Part shown: one piece after another, positions 25,767 through 36,292 of the stretch
How the letters are laid out: every line of letters begins with the position of its first letter
Numbering within the stretch: the stretch's first letter is position 1
Origin: Burkholderiales bacterium
GTDB taxonomy: Bacteria; Pseudomonadota; Gammaproteobacteria; Burkholderiales; Burkholderiaceae_F
Length of the DNA stretch: 46,099 nt
Direction: 5' to 3'
NCBI GenBank assembly: GCA_900290335.1
Contig: OKRD01000132.1
Coordinates: 1-46,099, forward strand
Program-made: the position numbers and the translations under genes
Notes under the pieces: model-generated
Seen by the model: the letters and a program-made list of their open reading frames with translations, nothing else
Databases searched by the model: none
What the model was told of the DNA's origin: nothing

Positions 25767-27089
25767 TCAGCTGCGGATCTCGCCATTGCCGAACACCACG
25801 TACTTGAGCGAGGTCAGGCCCTCGAGCCCAACCGGGCCCCGGGCATGGAGCTTGTCGTTGCTGATGCCGATTTCCGCGCCCAGGCCGTACTCGAAGCCGT
25901 CGGCAAAGCGGGTGGAGGCGTTGATCATCACCGAGGCCGAATCGACCTCGCGCAGGAAGCGCATCGCGTTGGCGTGGTGCGTGGTCACGATGGCGTCGGT
26001 GTGACGGCTGCCGTAGGTATTGATGTGCTCGATCGCCGCGTCGATTCCGGGTACGACGCGGATCGAGAGGACGGGAGCCAGGTACTCGGTGCGCCAGTCC
26101 TGCTCCGTTGCCGGCAGCAGCCGAGCGACGCCTGCCTGCGTCAGGATCGCCAGCGACTGCGGGCAGCAGCGCAGCTCGACTCCTTTTTGGGCGTATACGC
26201 GCCCGAGCTGCGGCAAGATGACCGGGGCAATGTCAGCGGCGACCAGCAAAGTCTCCATCGTGTTGCAGGTCCCGTAGCGCTGCGTCTTGGCGTTGTCGGC
26301 AATCCGCACCGCCTGCTGCAGATCGGCGGCCGCGTCGATGTACACGTGGCAGATTCCCTCCAGGTGCTTGATCATGGGAACGCGACTCTCCCGCATCAAG
26401 CGCTCGATGAGGCTGCGCCCGCCACGCGGCACGATCACGTCTACCAGTTCGGGCAGGGTCACCAGGTGGCCGACGGCAGCCCGGTCGGTAGTGTCGATCA
26501 CTTGCACCGCGGTGCGCGGCAGCCCGACGGACTCGAGCGCATCGCCCACCAGGCGCGCCAGCGCGCGGTTGGATTCGATTGCCTCCGAGCCGCCACGCAG
26601 GACGGTGGCGTTGCCGCTCTTGAGGCACAGCGCGGCGGCATCGATGGTGACGTTGGGACGGCTCTCGTAGATGATGCCGACGACCCCGAGAGGAACGCGC
26701 ATGCGGCCAACGCTGATGCCCGATGGCCTGGGCCGCAGGTCCTCGATCGCCCCGATCGGATCGGCAAGTCGGGCGATCTGGTCGACGCCCACGGCCATGG
26801 CCTCGATCGTCGCCGGCGTGAGCGTCAGCCGGTCGAGCGCCGCGCTGTCAAGCCCGCCGTCGCGCGCGCGCGCGACGTCCAGCGCATTGGCGCGGGCGAT
26901 CTCGGCGCGGTGCGCGCGGATGGCGGCGGCCAGCGCGGCCAAGCACCGATCCTTGAGCGCGGTCGGGGCGCTTGCCAGCTGCGCCGAGGCGGCCCGAGCG
27001 CCCTGGCATACCGCGCGCACGTAGGCCGCGACATCCTCGATCGCCTTGACGGGCGCGGCGGTGCCGGAATGAGCGAGCGAGGACGTCAT
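25767..27089 (-). CDS. proA: Glutamate-5-semialdehyde dehydrogenase (gamma-glutamyl phosphate reductase)
   Basis: The 440-residue product reduces gamma-glutamyl phosphate to glutamate semialdehyde with NADPH, the second step of proline synthesis. Signatures: [57 protein letters not shown], and the catalytic cysteine C275 in [13 protein letters not shown]. The C-terminal [17 protein letters not shown] is standard. The N-terminus has about 20 residues beyond the family core, so an internal start is possible. It follows holA by 28 bp, as in other betaproteobacteria. No proB is in the window. Confidence 0.95.
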   Translation of the reverse strand: MTSSLAHSGTAAPVKAIEDVAAYVRAVCQGARAASAQLASAPTALKDRCLAALAAAIRAHRAEIARANALDVARARDGGLDSAALDRLTLTPATIEAMAVGVDQIARLADPIGAIEDLRPRPSGISVGRMRVPLGVVGIIYESRPNVTIDAAALCLKSGNATVLRGGSEAIESNRALARLVGDALESVGLPRTAVQVIDTTDRAAVGHLVTLPELVDVIVPRGGRSLIERLMRESRVPMIKHLEGICHVYIDAAADLQQAVRIADNAKTQRYGTCNTMETLLVAADIAPVILPQLGRVYAQKGVELRCCPQSLAILTQAGVARLLPATEQDWRTEYLAPVLSIRVVPGIDAAIEHINTYGSRHTDAIVTTHHANAMRFLREVDSASVMINASTRFADGFEYGLGAEIGISNDKLHARGPVGLEGLTSLKYVVFGNGEIRS

Positions 27090-27117
27090 CGATTCCCCCT
27101 TCGGTCCGGCGCTTGCC

Positions 27118-28134
27118 TCAGGAGGTCCGCAGGCCGAGCGCCAGTTCGGTCAATTCTAACCAAGGATCGTCGTCGCGGCCCGCCAGCGGCAGTCCCTTGG
27201 CGAGGCGATCGAGTTCGGCACAGCGCGCCAGCAGTTCGGCCAGCCGGCTCACCGCTAGCTGTGGCAGGACGCGCTCCACCAGCGCCGGCGCGGCACTGAG
27301 GCGTACCGCGCGCACGGCGGCCGCAAAGGGCCGTCCCGCCGAGGCAGCCTGCTTGAGCCGCAAGAGGTTGCGCAGCTCCTCGGCCACCATCCACAGCAGC
27401 AGTGGCAGCGGCTCGCCCTCGGCGCGCAGTCCGGCGACCAGGCGCGTGATGCGCGACTTGTCGCCGGCGAGCATTGCCCCGGCAAGCGAATTGCCCTCAT
27501 AGCGGGCCACATCGAGGACGGCCGCCTGAATCTGCTCCAGGCTCAGTTCGCCGTCCCCGTACAGCAGTTGCAGTTTCCCGATCTCCTGGTGCGCGGCCAG
27601 CAGGTTTCCTTCGACCCGATCGGCCAGAAATGCGAGCGCGGCGCGGCTGGCCGTCTGACGCTGCCGGCCCAGACGGCCGGCGATCCAATCCGCCAGCCGG
27701 TCGCGCGCCACGCTGGCGACGTCGATCCAGACGCCCGCGGACTGCAGCGCGCTGGCCCACTCCGAGCTGCGCGTGGCGCGGTCGAGGCGCGGCAGGCTGA
27801 CGATCGTGAGCGTGTTCTCGTCATCGCGCCGTGCGTGCACTTGCAGCGCTTCGGCGCCCTTCTTGCCGGGCTTACCCGTGGGCAGGCGGATCTCGAGGAG
27901 CCGGCGCTCAGAAAAGAGCGACAGGCCCGTTGCGGCCTGGTCCAGCGCCGACCAGTCCATGCGCGCGTCCGCGTGCAGGACCTGGCGCTCGGCAAATCCC
28001 TGGGCCCGGGCCGCTGCCCGGATCGCATCCTGCGCCTCGAGCGTGAGCAAGGCCTCGTCGCCGGCAACAACGTAGCAGCGCGCGAGCCGGCCACGCAGCA
28101 GGTGTTGCTCGAGCAGCTCACTCCGAAGCTGCAT
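27118..28134 (-). CDS. holA: DNA polymerase III subunit delta
   Basis: The 338-residue product is the delta subunit of the clamp loader, which opens the beta clamp. The N-terminus [42 protein letters not shown] and the C-terminal helical collar region ([24 protein letters not shown]) match HolA. I chose the ATG at 28134 because similarity begins there; it overlaps the end of lptE by 17 bp, typical of this operon. It belongs to the leuS-lptE-holA-proA unit. Confidence 0.94.
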   Translation of the reverse strand: MQLRSELLEQHLLRGRLARCYVVAGDEALLTLEAQDAIRAAARAQGFAERQVLHADARMDWSALDQAATGLSLFSERRLLEIRLPTGKPGKKGAEALQVHARRDDENTLTIVSLPRLDRATRSSEWASALQSAGVWIDVASVARDRLADWIAGRLGRQRQTASRAALAFLADRVEGNLLAAHQEIGKLQLLYGDGELSLEQIQAAVLDVARYEGNSLAGAMLAGDKSRITRLVAGLRAEGEPLPLLLWMVAEELRNLLRLKQAASAGRPFAAAVRAVRLSAAPALVERVLPQLAVSRLAELLARCAELDRLAKGLPLAGRDDDPWLELTELALGLRTS

Positions 28135-28654
28135 AGGGCTTGGCCGCGGCGATGCGTCGCAGCAGCTGTTGCACCAGGTCGGTCTGCATATCGCGGTACA
28201 GCAGGGCCTCCTCCGATTCCTTCGACAGCCGCTGCGAATCGTTGAAGGAGATATCGCGCTGCACCTGCAGATCGGTAGGCTCGATGACGTCGCGCCCCTG
28301 GGCGTCCCGCAGGCGGAACCGCAGACGGTCGCGCAGCGAATACTCGATGGCGCGGCCCTGCGCATTGAGGGTCAGCACCTGGCGGTCGCGGCTCTCGCCG
28401 ATCAGATCGAGTACCGCGGCGGCCTTGGTGGGGTCGTTGACGACCTGCGTGCTGGTGCCCGCGCGGATATTGCGTGCCAGTTCGGTGCCCAGCGGCGAGT
28501 TGGGCGGGATGTTCAGGGCGATCGTGGGAAACGGCAGTTGCTGGGTCCCGCGCAGCGTGAAGCCGCAGGCCCCCAGCCACAGGCAAACAAGGACCGGACC
28601 CAGCAAGGCGCGGAGCGGCCGCTGCTGCCGGACCCGCTTGCTAGACGACCACAT
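28118..28654 (-). CDS. lptE: LPS-assembly lipoprotein LptE
   Basis: The 178-residue product is the outer-membrane lipoprotein that plugs LptD and helps place LPS on the cell surface. A signal peptide ends in the lipobox [10 protein letters not shown], and the mature protein has the LptE features [42 protein letters not shown] and a C-terminal Met/Leu-rich helix. The ATG at 28654 gives a 14-bp overlap with the leuS end; a longer frame starts at 28699 but adds non-conserved residues. It is co-transcribed with leuS and holA. Confidence 0.93.
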   Translation of the reverse strand: MWSSSKRVRQQRPLRALLGPVLVCLWLGACGFTLRGTQQLPFPTIALNIPPNSPLGTELARNIRAGTSTQVVNDPTKAAAVLDLIGESRDRQVLTLNAQGRAIEYSLRDRLRFRLRDAQGRDVIEPTDLQVQRDISFNDSQRLSKESEEALLYRDMQTDLVQQLLRRIAAAKPYAASE

Positions 28655-31241
28655 TGACCAGTTTTCCCGGTACGACCACGAGCTTCTTGGGCCGGGCAAC
28701 GATGTACTTGGCCAGCGCTTCGTCTGCGGTCACGACCTCCTCGATGGTCTCGCGCGTGGCGTCCACCGCAACCCGAATCGAACCGCGCAGCTTGCCGTTG
28801 ACCTGGACCACGAGATCCACCAGTTCGCGCTGCAGTGCCAGCGGGTCGGGTTCGGGCCAGGCCGCGTAGACGAGCTCGCCGCGGCGCGCTTCCAGGCCCA
28901 GCGCGCTCCATAGCGCCTGGGCGATGTGGGGCGTCACCGGGTAGAGTACCCGCAGCAAGATATCCAGGCCCTCGTCGATCAAGCCGGCTGAGCCGTCCGA
29001 CCGACTGGCCGTTTCGAGCAAATGGAGCAGCTTCATCGCACCCGACACGACCGTGTTGTATTGCAGCCGCTCGTAGTCGTAGTTGATCTGCCCCAGCAGC
29101 CGGTGCAGCTCGAAGCGGGCCTGCGCCGGCTTGGTGCCAGCGCCAGCGCCGGCGGAGCCGCGCGCCGCGCGCACGGAATGGGCGAACGACCACAGGCGAC
29201 GCAGGAACCGGTGGGTTCCCTCGGCGCCGGCGTCGGACCAGGCCGCGCTCTGGTCGGGCGGGCCGGCGAACATGACAAACGCCCTTGCGGTATCGGCGCC
29301 GAATCGGGCAATGATGTCGCGCGGTTCCACCACGTTGTTCTTGCTCTTGGACATCTTTTCGACGCCACCGAGCAGGACCGGCCCGCCGTCCTCCCGGGAG
29401 ACGGCGCCGATCACGCGGCCGCGATCGTCGCTGCGCAACTCGACCTCCGCCGGGTAGAACCAGCGACGCCGGCTGGAATCGTCTTCCCGGTAGAAGCAGT
29501 CGTTGAGCAGCATCCCCTGGGTAAAGAGCCGCTGAAAAGGCTCGTCGAACGCGACTAACCCCAGGTCGCGCATCACCCGGGTCCAGAAGCGGGCGTACAG
29601 CAGGTGCAGCACCGCGTGCTCGATCCCGCCGATGTACTGGTCCATCGGCATCCAGTAGCGGCTGCGCTCATCGATCATGCCCGAGCTCGCGCCGGGCGAA
29701 CAGTACCGGAGGAAATACCACGAAGAATCGACGAAGGTATCCATCGTGTCGGTTTCGCGCCGTGCCGGGCGGGCGCACGTCGGACACGTGCAGCGCAAGA
29801 AGGCCTCGCAGCGGTTCAGCGGATTGCCGCTGCCATCCGGAACGAGGTCTTCGGGCAGGACGACCGGCAAGTCGGCGTCGGGCACCGGCACCGGCCCGCA
29901 GCGCTCGCAATGAATGATCGGGATCGGTGTCCCCCAATAGCGCTGGCGCGATATGCCCCAGTCGCGCAAGCGGAACTGCACCTGCGCTTCTCCGAGTCCC
30001 GCGTCCTGCAGGTCGCGGGCGATGGCGGCGACAGCCGCCTCGTGCGCCAGGCCGTCGTACTTGCCGGAATTGACGCACACGCCTGCTTGCTTGTCGGCGT
30101 ACCATGCTTGCCAGTCATCGGACGAGAACGTGCGCCCCGGCGCGGCAATCACCGGCCGGATCGGTAGCCCGTACTTGTGGGCAAAGGCAAAATCGCGCTC
30201 GTCGTGGGCCGGAACGCCCATCACGGCGCCCTCGCCGTAGCTGATGAGCACGTAGTTGCCCACCCAGACCGGGATCGGCTCTCCCGTCAGCGGATGGCGA
30301 ACGTGGAATCCGGTGGCCATGCCCCGCTTCTCCAGCGTCGCCAGCTCGGCCTCGGCGACGGCACCGCGGCGGCACTCGTCGACAAAACGCGCCAGATCCG
30401 GCTGGTCCTGCGCCAGGCACGTCGCCAGGGGGTGCTCGGCCGCGAGGGCGACGAACGTCACGCCCATGATGGTGTCGGCGCGGGTCGTGTACACGCGCAA
30501 GGTCGACTGCACGCCGTCGAGTTCGTAGGGAAACCCGAAATTGACGCCGGTGCTGCGCCCGATCCAGTTCTCCTGCATGGCGCGCACCTGCGAGGGCCAG
30601 CCGTCCAGGGTGGGCAGCCGGTCGAGCAACTCATCGGCGTAGCGGGTGATGGCGAGGTAGTAGCCGGGAATCTCGCGCCGCTCGATCGGCGCGCCGGAGC
30701 GCCAGCCGCGGCCCTCGATGACCTGTTCATTGGCCAGGACCGTCTGATCCACCGGATCCCAGTTGACGAGCTGGGTCCTGCGGTAGGCGATCCCCTTCTC
30801 GAGCATGCGCAGGAACAGCCACTGGTTCCAGCGATAGTAGTCGGGCTTGCACGTTGCCAGCTCCCGCGTCCAGTCAAAGGCGAAGCCGAGGGGCTCCATC
30901 TGCGCCTTCATGTCGGCGATGTTGTCGTAGGTCCAGCGGGCCGGCGCCACGCCCTTGTCGATCGCCGCGTTCTCCGCCGGCAGGCCGAAGGCGTCCCATC
31001 CCATGGGCATCAGCACGTTGTAGCCGCGCATGCGCAGGTGGCGGACCATGACGTCGTTGATGGTGTAGTTGCGCACATGCCCCATGTGCAGCTTGCCGCT
31101 GGGATACGGCAGCATCGAGCAGGCGTAGAACTTTCCCCTGGGAAAGCGGGGGTCGTTCTCCCTCGAGGTGTGTGCGTCGATTGCGCGCCAGTGGGCCTGC
31201 GCTTGGGCTTCGACGTCCTTGGGCAGGTATTTTTCTTGCAT
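28641..31241 (-). CDS. leuS: Leucyl-tRNA synthetase
   Basis: The 866-residue class I synthetase charges tRNA-Leu. The HIGH motif is HMGH at 52-55, KMSKS begins near residue 629 ([11 protein letters not shown]), and the CP1 editing domain lies between ([22 protein letters not shown]). In the ZN-1 region the zinc cysteines known from E. coli are missing ([25 protein letters not shown]), which I believe is normal for betaproteobacteria; a separate Cys cluster (CERCGP, RCTCPTC) occurs later. The ATG at 31241 is chosen because similarity starts at [18 protein letters not shown]. It heads the leuS-lptE-holA-proA operon. Confidence 0.97.
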   Translation of the reverse strand: MQEKYLPKDVEAQAQAHWRAIDAHTSRENDPRFPRGKFYACSMLPYPSGKLHMGHVRNYTINDVMVRHLRMRGYNVLMPMGWDAFGLPAENAAIDKGVAPARWTYDNIADMKAQMEPLGFAFDWTRELATCKPDYYRWNQWLFLRMLEKGIAYRRTQLVNWDPVDQTVLANEQVIEGRGWRSGAPIERREIPGYYLAITRYADELLDRLPTLDGWPSQVRAMQENWIGRSTGVNFGFPYELDGVQSTLRVYTTRADTIMGVTFVALAAEHPLATCLAQDQPDLARFVDECRRGAVAEAELATLEKRGMATGFHVRHPLTGEPIPVWVGNYVLISYGEGAVMGVPAHDERDFAFAHKYGLPIRPVIAAPGRTFSSDDWQAWYADKQAGVCVNSGKYDGLAHEAAVAAIARDLQDAGLGEAQVQFRLRDWGISRQRYWGTPIPIIHCERCGPVPVPDADLPVVLPEDLVPDGSGNPLNRCEAFLRCTCPTCARPARRETDTMDTFVDSSWYFLRYCSPGASSGMIDERSRYWMPMDQYIGGIEHAVLHLLYARFWTRVMRDLGLVAFDEPFQRLFTQGMLLNDCFYREDDSSRRRWFYPAEVELRSDDRGRVIGAVSREDGGPVLLGGVEKMSKSKNNVVEPRDIIARFGADTARAFVMFAGPPDQSAAWSDAGAEGTHRFLRRLWSFAHSVRAARGSAGAGAGTKPAQARFELHRLLGQINYDYERLQYNTVVSGAMKLLHLLETASRSDGSAGLIDEGLDILLRVLYPVTPHIAQALWSALGLEARRGELVYAAWPEPDPLALQRELVDLVVQVNGKLRGSIRVAVDATRETIEEVVTADEALAKYIVARPKKLVVVPGKLVNVVV

Positions 31242-31287
31242 GACCGCGCGGGACGACTCCGGTGATGAGGTGGTGTGGCAGCGGTCC

Positions 31288-31293
31288 ATTATA
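31288..31293 (-). promoter_or_regulatory. Candidate -10 element for leuS
   Basis: The minus strand reads a perfect TATAAT here, 46 bp upstream of the leuS ATG. The -35 region 17 bp away (AAGTTC) is poor. On the plus strand TATAGT at 31302-31307 may be the -10 for uvrD, only 10 bp before its ATG, which would imply a very short or leaderless uvrD transcript. The two start sites are 76 bp apart and divergent. Confidence 0.4.
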
Positions 31294-31317
31294 TGCGTCG
31301 GTATAGTGGCGAACTTG

Positions 31318-33570
31318 ATGGACCTCCTCGACGATCTCAATCCCCAGCAGCTGGCCGCGGTGACCCTGCCCGACGAGCCGGCACTGATCCTGGCCGGTGC
31401 CGGCAGCGGCAAGACGCGCGTCTTGACCACCCGCATCGCCTGGCTGATCCAGACCGGCCGCGTCGGCCCGGCCGGGGTGCTGGCGGTCACCTTCACGAAC
31501 AAGGCGGCGCGGGAGATGCTTACCCGGATCGAGTCGATGCTGCCGATCAACACGCGCGGCATGTGGGTGGGCACCTTCCATGGACTTTGCAACCGGCTGC
31601 TGCGCGCCCATCATCGCGACGCCGGCTTGCCGCAGACGTTCCAGATTCTCGATGTGCAAGATCAGCTCTCGTCGATCAAGCGCTTGATCAAGGCCGCCAA
31701 CGTCGACGAGGAGCGCTGTCCACCGCGCGAGCTGCAGTTCTTCATCAACAGCGCCAAGGAATCGGGCCGCCGTGCGGCAGACCTTTCCGCTGGCGGGCAC
31801 GACCGGCGCTGGATCGAGCTCTTTGCGGCGTACGACGCGCAGTGTCAGCGGGAAGGCAGCGTTGATTTCGCCGAACTGCTGCTGCGAAGCGTCGAGCTGC
31901 TCACGCGCCAGCAGGCCCTGCGCGAGCACTACCAGGAGCGCTTCCGCCACATACTGGTCGACGAGTTTCAGGACACCAATGCGCTGCAGTACCGGTGGCT
32001 GAAATTGCTGGCCGGGAAGACCCGGCCGATCTTTGCGGTCGGCGACGACGACCAGTCGATCTATCGCTTTCGCGGCGCCAACGTCGGCAACATGTCCGAT
32101 TTCCAGCGCGAATACGACGTTCGCCAGGTGATCAAGCTCGAGCAGAACTATCGCTCGCACGGCAACATCCTGGATGCGGCCAATCAGCTCATCGGCAACA
32201 ACGTGCGGCGCATGGGCAAGCGCCTTTGGACCGATGCCGGACCGGGCGAGAAGTTGCGCCTGTTCGAGGCCGGCTCCGATGGGCTGGAGGCGGCCTGGAT
32301 CGTCGAGGAGGTGCGCGATCTGCAGCGCCATGGCGCCCGGCTGCTCGACATTGCAATCCTGTATCGCGCCAATGCGCAGTCGCGCGTGATCGAGCATGCG
32401 CTCTTTAACTCCGGCCTGGCCTATCGCGTTTATGGCGGCCTGCGCTTCTTCGAGCGAGCCGAGGTCAAGCATGCCCTTGCCTACCTGCGCCTGATCGCCA
32501 ATTCCGACGACGACGTGTCTTTTGCCCGCGTCGTCAACTTTCCCCCGCGCGGAATCGGCGCGCGCAGCGTCGAGCAACTGCAGCAGGCGGCGCGCGCCGC
32601 GGGCACGAGCCTTTTCGGCGCGATCGCGGCGGTCGGCGGACGCGCCGGGGCAAGCTTTGCGCAGTTCTCGAAGCTCATCGGCGAGCTGCGCGCGGCCGCG
32701 GCCGGGCAGAGCCTGGCCGAGCTCGTCGAGGAGACGATCGAGCGAAGCGGGCTGATGGCACACTACCGCGGCGAGAAGGACGGGGCCGACCGCGCCGAGA
32801 ACCTGGCCGAGCTGGTCAACGCGGCTGCGGGGTTCGTCCGAGAGCAAGAATCCGACACCGGAGCCGGCGTGCCCGTGGCCGGCGACGCCGGTGCCCAACC
32901 GAGCGCATCCGTGCACGATGCCGCGCTGCATTCGTTCCTGGCGCACGCGGCGCTCGAGGCAGGGGACAACCAGGCCGGCGCCGGGCAGGACGCGCTGCAG
33001 TTGATGACGGTGCACGCAGCCAAGGGCCTGGAATTTGACACCGTATTCCTGACGGGGCTCGAGGAGGGACTGTTCCCGCACGAGAACAGCCTCAGCGAGG
33101 CCGATGGCCTGGAGGAAGAGCGGCGCCTCATGTACGTGGCCATCACACGCGCCCGGCGCCGCCTGAACCTGAGCTTCGCGCAAAGCCGCATGTTGCACGG
33201 CCAGACGCGCTACGGCTTGCGCTCGCGTTTTGTCGATGAACTGCCGGCCAAGACCATCACGGCCCTCACGCCACGCTTGCGCGCGGGTTTTGCCACCGCC
33301 GCCGAAGCCGGACCCTACGAGACTCGCGGCAGCGCCTGGCGGCGAAGCGATTGGCCGGCGGGCGCCGCCGGGAACGGTTCCGGGCATGGCGCCGGCGCGG
33401 AACAGGGCACCGGCTTGCGTATCGGGCAGGGTGTGCGCCACGCCAGGTTCGGCGACGGCGTGGTCGTTCGCCTGCAAGGATCGGGCAGCGACGCGCGCGC
33501 ACAGATTAACTTCGGCGCTTTCGGCGTCAAAGAACTGCTGCTGGCAGTGGCCAAGCTGCAGACCAGTTGA
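31318..33570 (+). CDS. uvrD: DNA helicase II (UvrD/PcrA type)
   Basis: The 750-residue SF1A helicase unwinds DNA 3' to 5' in nucleotide-excision and mismatch repair. Motifs in order: Q-motif LNPQQLAAV, Walker [12 protein letters not shown] (26-36), motif [17 protein letters not shown], motif [16 protein letters not shown], motif IV LEQNYRS, motif [17 protein letters not shown] and motif [13 protein letters not shown]. The C-terminal Tudor-like region ([21 protein letters not shown]) favours UvrD over Rep. The ATG at 31318 gives the standard start. It converges with a membrane-protein gene at 6 bp. Confidence 0.95.
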   Translation: MDLLDDLNPQQLAAVTLPDEPALILAGAGSGKTRVLTTRIAWLIQTGRVGPAGVLAVTFTNKAAREMLTRIESMLPINTRGMWVGTFHGLCNRLLRAHHRDAGLPQTFQILDVQDQLSSIKRLIKAANVDEERCPPRELQFFINSAKESGRRAADLSAGGHDRRWIELFAAYDAQCQREGSVDFAELLLRSVELLTRQQALREHYQERFRHILVDEFQDTNALQYRWLKLLAGKTRPIFAVGDDDQSIYRFRGANVGNMSDFQREYDVRQVIKLEQNYRSHGNILDAANQLIGNNVRRMGKRLWTDAGPGEKLRLFEAGSDGLEAAWIVEEVRDLQRHGARLLDIAILYRANAQSRVIEHALFNSGLAYRVYGGLRFFERAEVKHALAYLRLIANSDDDVSFARVVNFPPRGIGARSVEQLQQAARAAGTSLFGAIAAVGGRAGASFAQFSKLIGELRAAAAGQSLAELVEETIERSGLMAHYRGEKDGADRAENLAELVNAAAGFVREQESDTGAGVPVAGDAGAQPSASVHDAALHSFLAHAALEAGDNQAGAGQDALQLMTVHAAKGLEFDTVFLTGLEEGLFPHENSLSEADGLEEERRLMYVAITRARRRLNLSFAQSRMLHGQTRYGLRSRFVDELPAKTITALTPRLRAGFATAAEAGPYETRGSAWRRSDWPAGAAGNGSGHGAGAEQGTGLRIGQGVRHARFGDGVVVRLQGSGSDARAQINFGAFGVKELLLAVAKLQTS

Positions 33571-33576
33571 CCATCG

Positions 33577-34488
33577 CTAGGCGGTCGCTCCCGGTTCCTG
33601 CGACCCTGCTTCCTGGCCACGCAGGTCCGAATCGTCGACAACCACGTCGCGGTACATCGCTAGCGTCGAGGTCTGGGTAATCGCCAGGAGTAACAGGGGC
33701 GGGGGCGCAAGCAGATACTGCGCCAGGCCGTCCTTGGCATTCAGCAGGCCGATGAGCGCCGCGAAGGCCAGTACTGCGATGCAGGCCAGGCCGAAGAGCG
33801 CGAGCAGAAATACCAGCAGAGGGGCGCGATTGCGCCAGCAGGCGAAGAAACTGAAGAACAGTGCCTTGCTGGCCGGCATGCGGTGCCAGGCGACCAGGGC
33901 GGGCGCGAACCAGATCGTCATCTGCAGCGGCACCAGTATCGCCAGGCCGGTCAGGAGCATCACCGCGCGCGCCGGCGTCAGCGCCAGGTCCGGTGCCGGC
34001 GGCTCGTTGGCGGCGGCAGGAGCGGCCGGGGCAGGCAGCGCGCCCGGCGCGGCCGATCCGTCGGGGACGATCGCTGGCGCCGTTGCGACCGGCGGCGGAC
34101 TCTCCGTCGCGGAAGCTGGATCGGCCGGGAGCAACGACCACACTGTCAGCAAGGTACCGATGACCAGCGCGTAGTAGACCCCGATCTTGAGCAACTGGAA
34201 ACGCGCGAACGGGTCGCGCAGGGCCGCGGTATAGCTCGCCAATCCGGGCATCGCGCCTTCGTCGACGGCGCGGCACACCGCCAGCATCCCGATGGAGATC
34301 GTGGGGAACAAGATGAGGGCAAACGGCGTCCCGACAATGGGCAGCAGCCCCAAGGTCCAGTTCAGCAGCGGTCCGAATGCGACCAGCACGACGATCACCA
34401 GCGGCCGACGCGCGAAAAGACGCAGGCCCGCGCGCACCCATGCCAGGCCGGCGGCGGCGGTGCGCGTTCGAATGGTCAATTCCGCCAT
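33577..34488 (-). CDS. BPSS1780-type multi-helix membrane protein
   Basis: The 303-residue product has about five or six hydrophobic helices and matches the betaproteobacterial BPSS1780 membrane-protein pattern (AAAGLAWVRAGLRLFARRPLVIVVLV at the start, WFAPALVAWHRMPASKALFFSFFACWRN in the second half). A Pro/Ala-rich loop of about 50 residues splits the two membrane halves. No catalytic motif is seen and no function is established. The ATG at 34488 lies 7 bp after the thrB stop. It is probably the last gene of the LOG-thrB-membrane protein unit. Confidence 0.8.
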   Translation of the reverse strand: MAELTIRTRTAAAGLAWVRAGLRLFARRPLVIVVLVAFGPLLNWTLGLLPIVGTPFALILFPTISIGMLAVCRAVDEGAMPGLASYTAALRDPFARFQLLKIGVYYALVIGTLLTVWSLLPADPASATESPPPVATAPAIVPDGSAAPGALPAPAAPAAANEPPAPDLALTPARAVMLLTGLAILVPLQMTIWFAPALVAWHRMPASKALFFSFFACWRNRAPLLVFLLALFGLACIAVLAFAALIGLLNAKDGLAQYLLAPPPLLLLAITQTSTLAMYRDVVVDDSDLRGQEAGSQEPGATA

Positions 34489-34495
34489 TGCGGGC

Positions 34496-35473
34496 CTATG
34501 GTTGCCCGCAAGCGGCACTCGGCCAGGGTAGGTCGCGCTCCTGCACGCGTAATTTCAGTATCCGCTCAAAGCGGCTCGGATCGTGCGGCCGCAGCACCGC
34601 CGCCGGCCGCGGCAGGTGCTGGTCGTACAGACGCGAAATCCAAAACCGAAGCGCGGCGGCGCGCAACATGGCCCGCCAGAGAGCATGCTCCGATTCACCG
34701 AGCGGGCGTGCCGCGTGGTAAGCCTGCAGCAGGGACGCCGCATTGCGCCGGTCCAATGCGCCGCTGTCGAGATCGACGCACCAGTCGTTGACCGCGACCG
34801 CCAGGTCGAACAGCCACGGACCGCAACCCGCAAAGTAAAAGTCGATCACGCCGCCGATCTTACCGCCATCGAACAGCACGTTGTCGCGGAACAGGTCGGC
34901 ATGGATGGGCCCGGCCGGCAGCTGCTCGAAGTCGGCACGCCGGTGAACGCTGTCCTGGTAGATGACCTCCTCGACCAGCTCGGGAAAGACATCATCGGGC
35001 AGGTACGGCTCCAAGGAAGCGGCCGCCTCCTTCCACCAGCCGATGCCGCGCAGATTGGGCTGAAAGACCGGATAGTCGCGCGCTTCGAGGTGCATGCGCG
35101 CCAGCAGCTGCCCCACCAGGGCGCAATGCTCCGGTTGCGGGGACTTGATCGCCTTGCCCGGCAGCCGCGCGACGATGGCGACCGGCTTGCCGCGCACTTG
35201 CGTGAGCAGCGTGCCCTCGGAGGTCTCGCAGGGCTCCGGAACGGGGAGCTGGCGTCGCGCCAGGTGCTGCATCAAACCCAGGTAAAAGGGCAGCTGCGAG
35301 AAATCCAGGCGCTCGAAGATCGTCAGTACGTACCTGCCGGTCTCGGTGGTGAGAAAGTAGTTGGTGTTCTCGATGCCGCTGGGGATGCCCTGGATGTCGA
35401 CAAATTTCCCCAGCGGATAGTTGTCCAGTACGGCAAGGATTTCTTCGCGCGTCAGGTCGGTGAATACGGCCAT
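34496..35473 (-). CDS. thrB: Homoserine kinase, APH-fold type
   Basis: The 325-residue product phosphorylates homoserine in threonine synthesis. It is the aminoglycoside-phosphotransferase-fold ThrB found in many beta- and alphaproteobacteria, not the GHMP-type enzyme of E. coli. The N-terminus (MAVFTDLTREEILAVLDNY, GIENTNYFL) and the kinase motifs HADLFRDNVLF (H191, D193, N198) and GGVIDFYFAG (D211) are intact. It lies between the LOG gene and a membrane-protein gene. A second ATG 11 bp upstream is out of frame. Confidence 0.94.
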   Translation of the reverse strand: MAVFTDLTREEILAVLDNYPLGKFVDIQGIPSGIENTNYFLTTETGRYVLTIFERLDFSQLPFYLGLMQHLARRQLPVPEPCETSEGTLLTQVRGKPVAIVARLPGKAIKSPQPEHCALVGQLLARMHLEARDYPVFQPNLRGIGWWKEAAASLEPYLPDDVFPELVEEVIYQDSVHRRADFEQLPAGPIHADLFRDNVLFDGGKIGGVIDFYFAGCGPWLFDLAVAVNDWCVDLDSGALDRRNAASLLQAYHAARPLGESEHALWRAMLRAAALRFWISRLYDQHLPRPAAVLRPHDPSRFERILKLRVQERDLPWPSAACGQP

Positions 35474-35543
35474 GTTGCGGCCATTTTACGTGACCCGTCG
35501 ACGCGGGCGCACCGCTGCGAACTGCCTGCTTCTCGATCGCCTA

Positions 35544-36281
35544 CTACAGGTACAGCAGCTGCTCGCGCTCGTCGCCGCTTTGCGCAAAGCCGCGCTGCTC
35601 GTAGAAGTCGAAGATGCGCTCCGTTACGACGGCCGGATCGTCCACGATCTGCATCAGATCCATGTCCTTGGCGGCGATCATGCCGTCGGCGACCAGGCGC
35701 TCGCGCATCCATTGGAGCAAACCGCCCCAAAACGCGCTGCCGACCAGGATGATCGGGATCTGCCGCCCCATACCGGTCTGAATGAGTGTCAGCGCCTCGG
35801 TCAGCTCGTCGAGCGTGCCAAAGCCGCCCGGCATGACGACGTACGCGCTGGCGTACTTGACGAACGCAACCTTGCGGGCGAAGAAATGCCGAAATCGCAG
35901 GGAGATGTCCTGGAACTCGTTGCCGTGCTGTTCGAAGGGCAACTCGATATTCAAGCCCACGCTGGGGGATCGGCCCGCGAAGGCGCCCCGGTTGGCCGCC
36001 TCCATGGCGCCCGGCCCGCCGCCGCTAATGACGGCGAAGCCGGCATCGGAGAGTGCGCGGGCGATAGCCACGGTTTGCTGGTACAAGGGGGAGTCCGGTG
36101 TCAGGCGCGCGCTGCCGAAGATCGATACCGCGGGCCGCACGTCCGCAAGTCGTTCCGCAGCCTCGACAAACTCCGAGATAATGCCCCACAGGTGCCAGGA
36201 TTCACGCGCCTTGACCTTGGTGGCCTGCTCCTGCGCGGTTATGGCGCGCAGTGTCGGGATATTCTTCTGATGGTCGAGCAT
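35544..36281 (-). CDS. LOG family protein (TIGR00730 type)
   Basis: The 245-residue Rossmann-fold protein belongs to the Lonely-Guy family; characterised members hydrolyse cytokinin or purine ribotide 5'-monophosphates to the free base. The nucleotide-binding GGGPGAMEAANRG (87-99) and the catalytic motif PGGFGTLDE (151-159) are complete, with R and E in the usual places. The N-terminus (KARESWHLWGIISEFVEAAERL) is typical of the longer proteobacterial type. AGGAG lies 7 bases before the ATG. Its start is only 11 bp from the divergent polA start. Confidence 0.9.
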   Translation of the reverse strand: MLDHQKNIPTLRAITAQEQATKVKARESWHLWGIISEFVEAAERLADVRPAVSIFGSARLTPDSPLYQQTVAIARALSDAGFAVISGGGPGAMEAANRGAFAGRSPSVGLNIELPFEQHGNEFQDISLRFRHFFARKVAFVKYASAYVVMPGGFGTLDELTEALTLIQTGMGRQIPIILVGSAFWGGLLQWMRERLVADGMIAAKDMDLMQIVDDPAVVTERIFDFYEQRGFAQSGDEREQLLYL

Positions 36282-36292
36282 AAAAGACTCCT

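Noticed and set aside
29750-30850. Missing zinc cysteines in the ZN-1 region of leucyl-tRNA synthetase as an anomaly
   Set aside because: The same replacement is, as far as I recall, usual in betaproteobacterial LeuRS, so it is lineage-typical, not novel.
30874-33477. Open minus-strand frame of about 870 codons opposite uvrD
   Set aside because: Antisense to a complete helicase gene with all motifs; composition is low-complexity and no family is seen.
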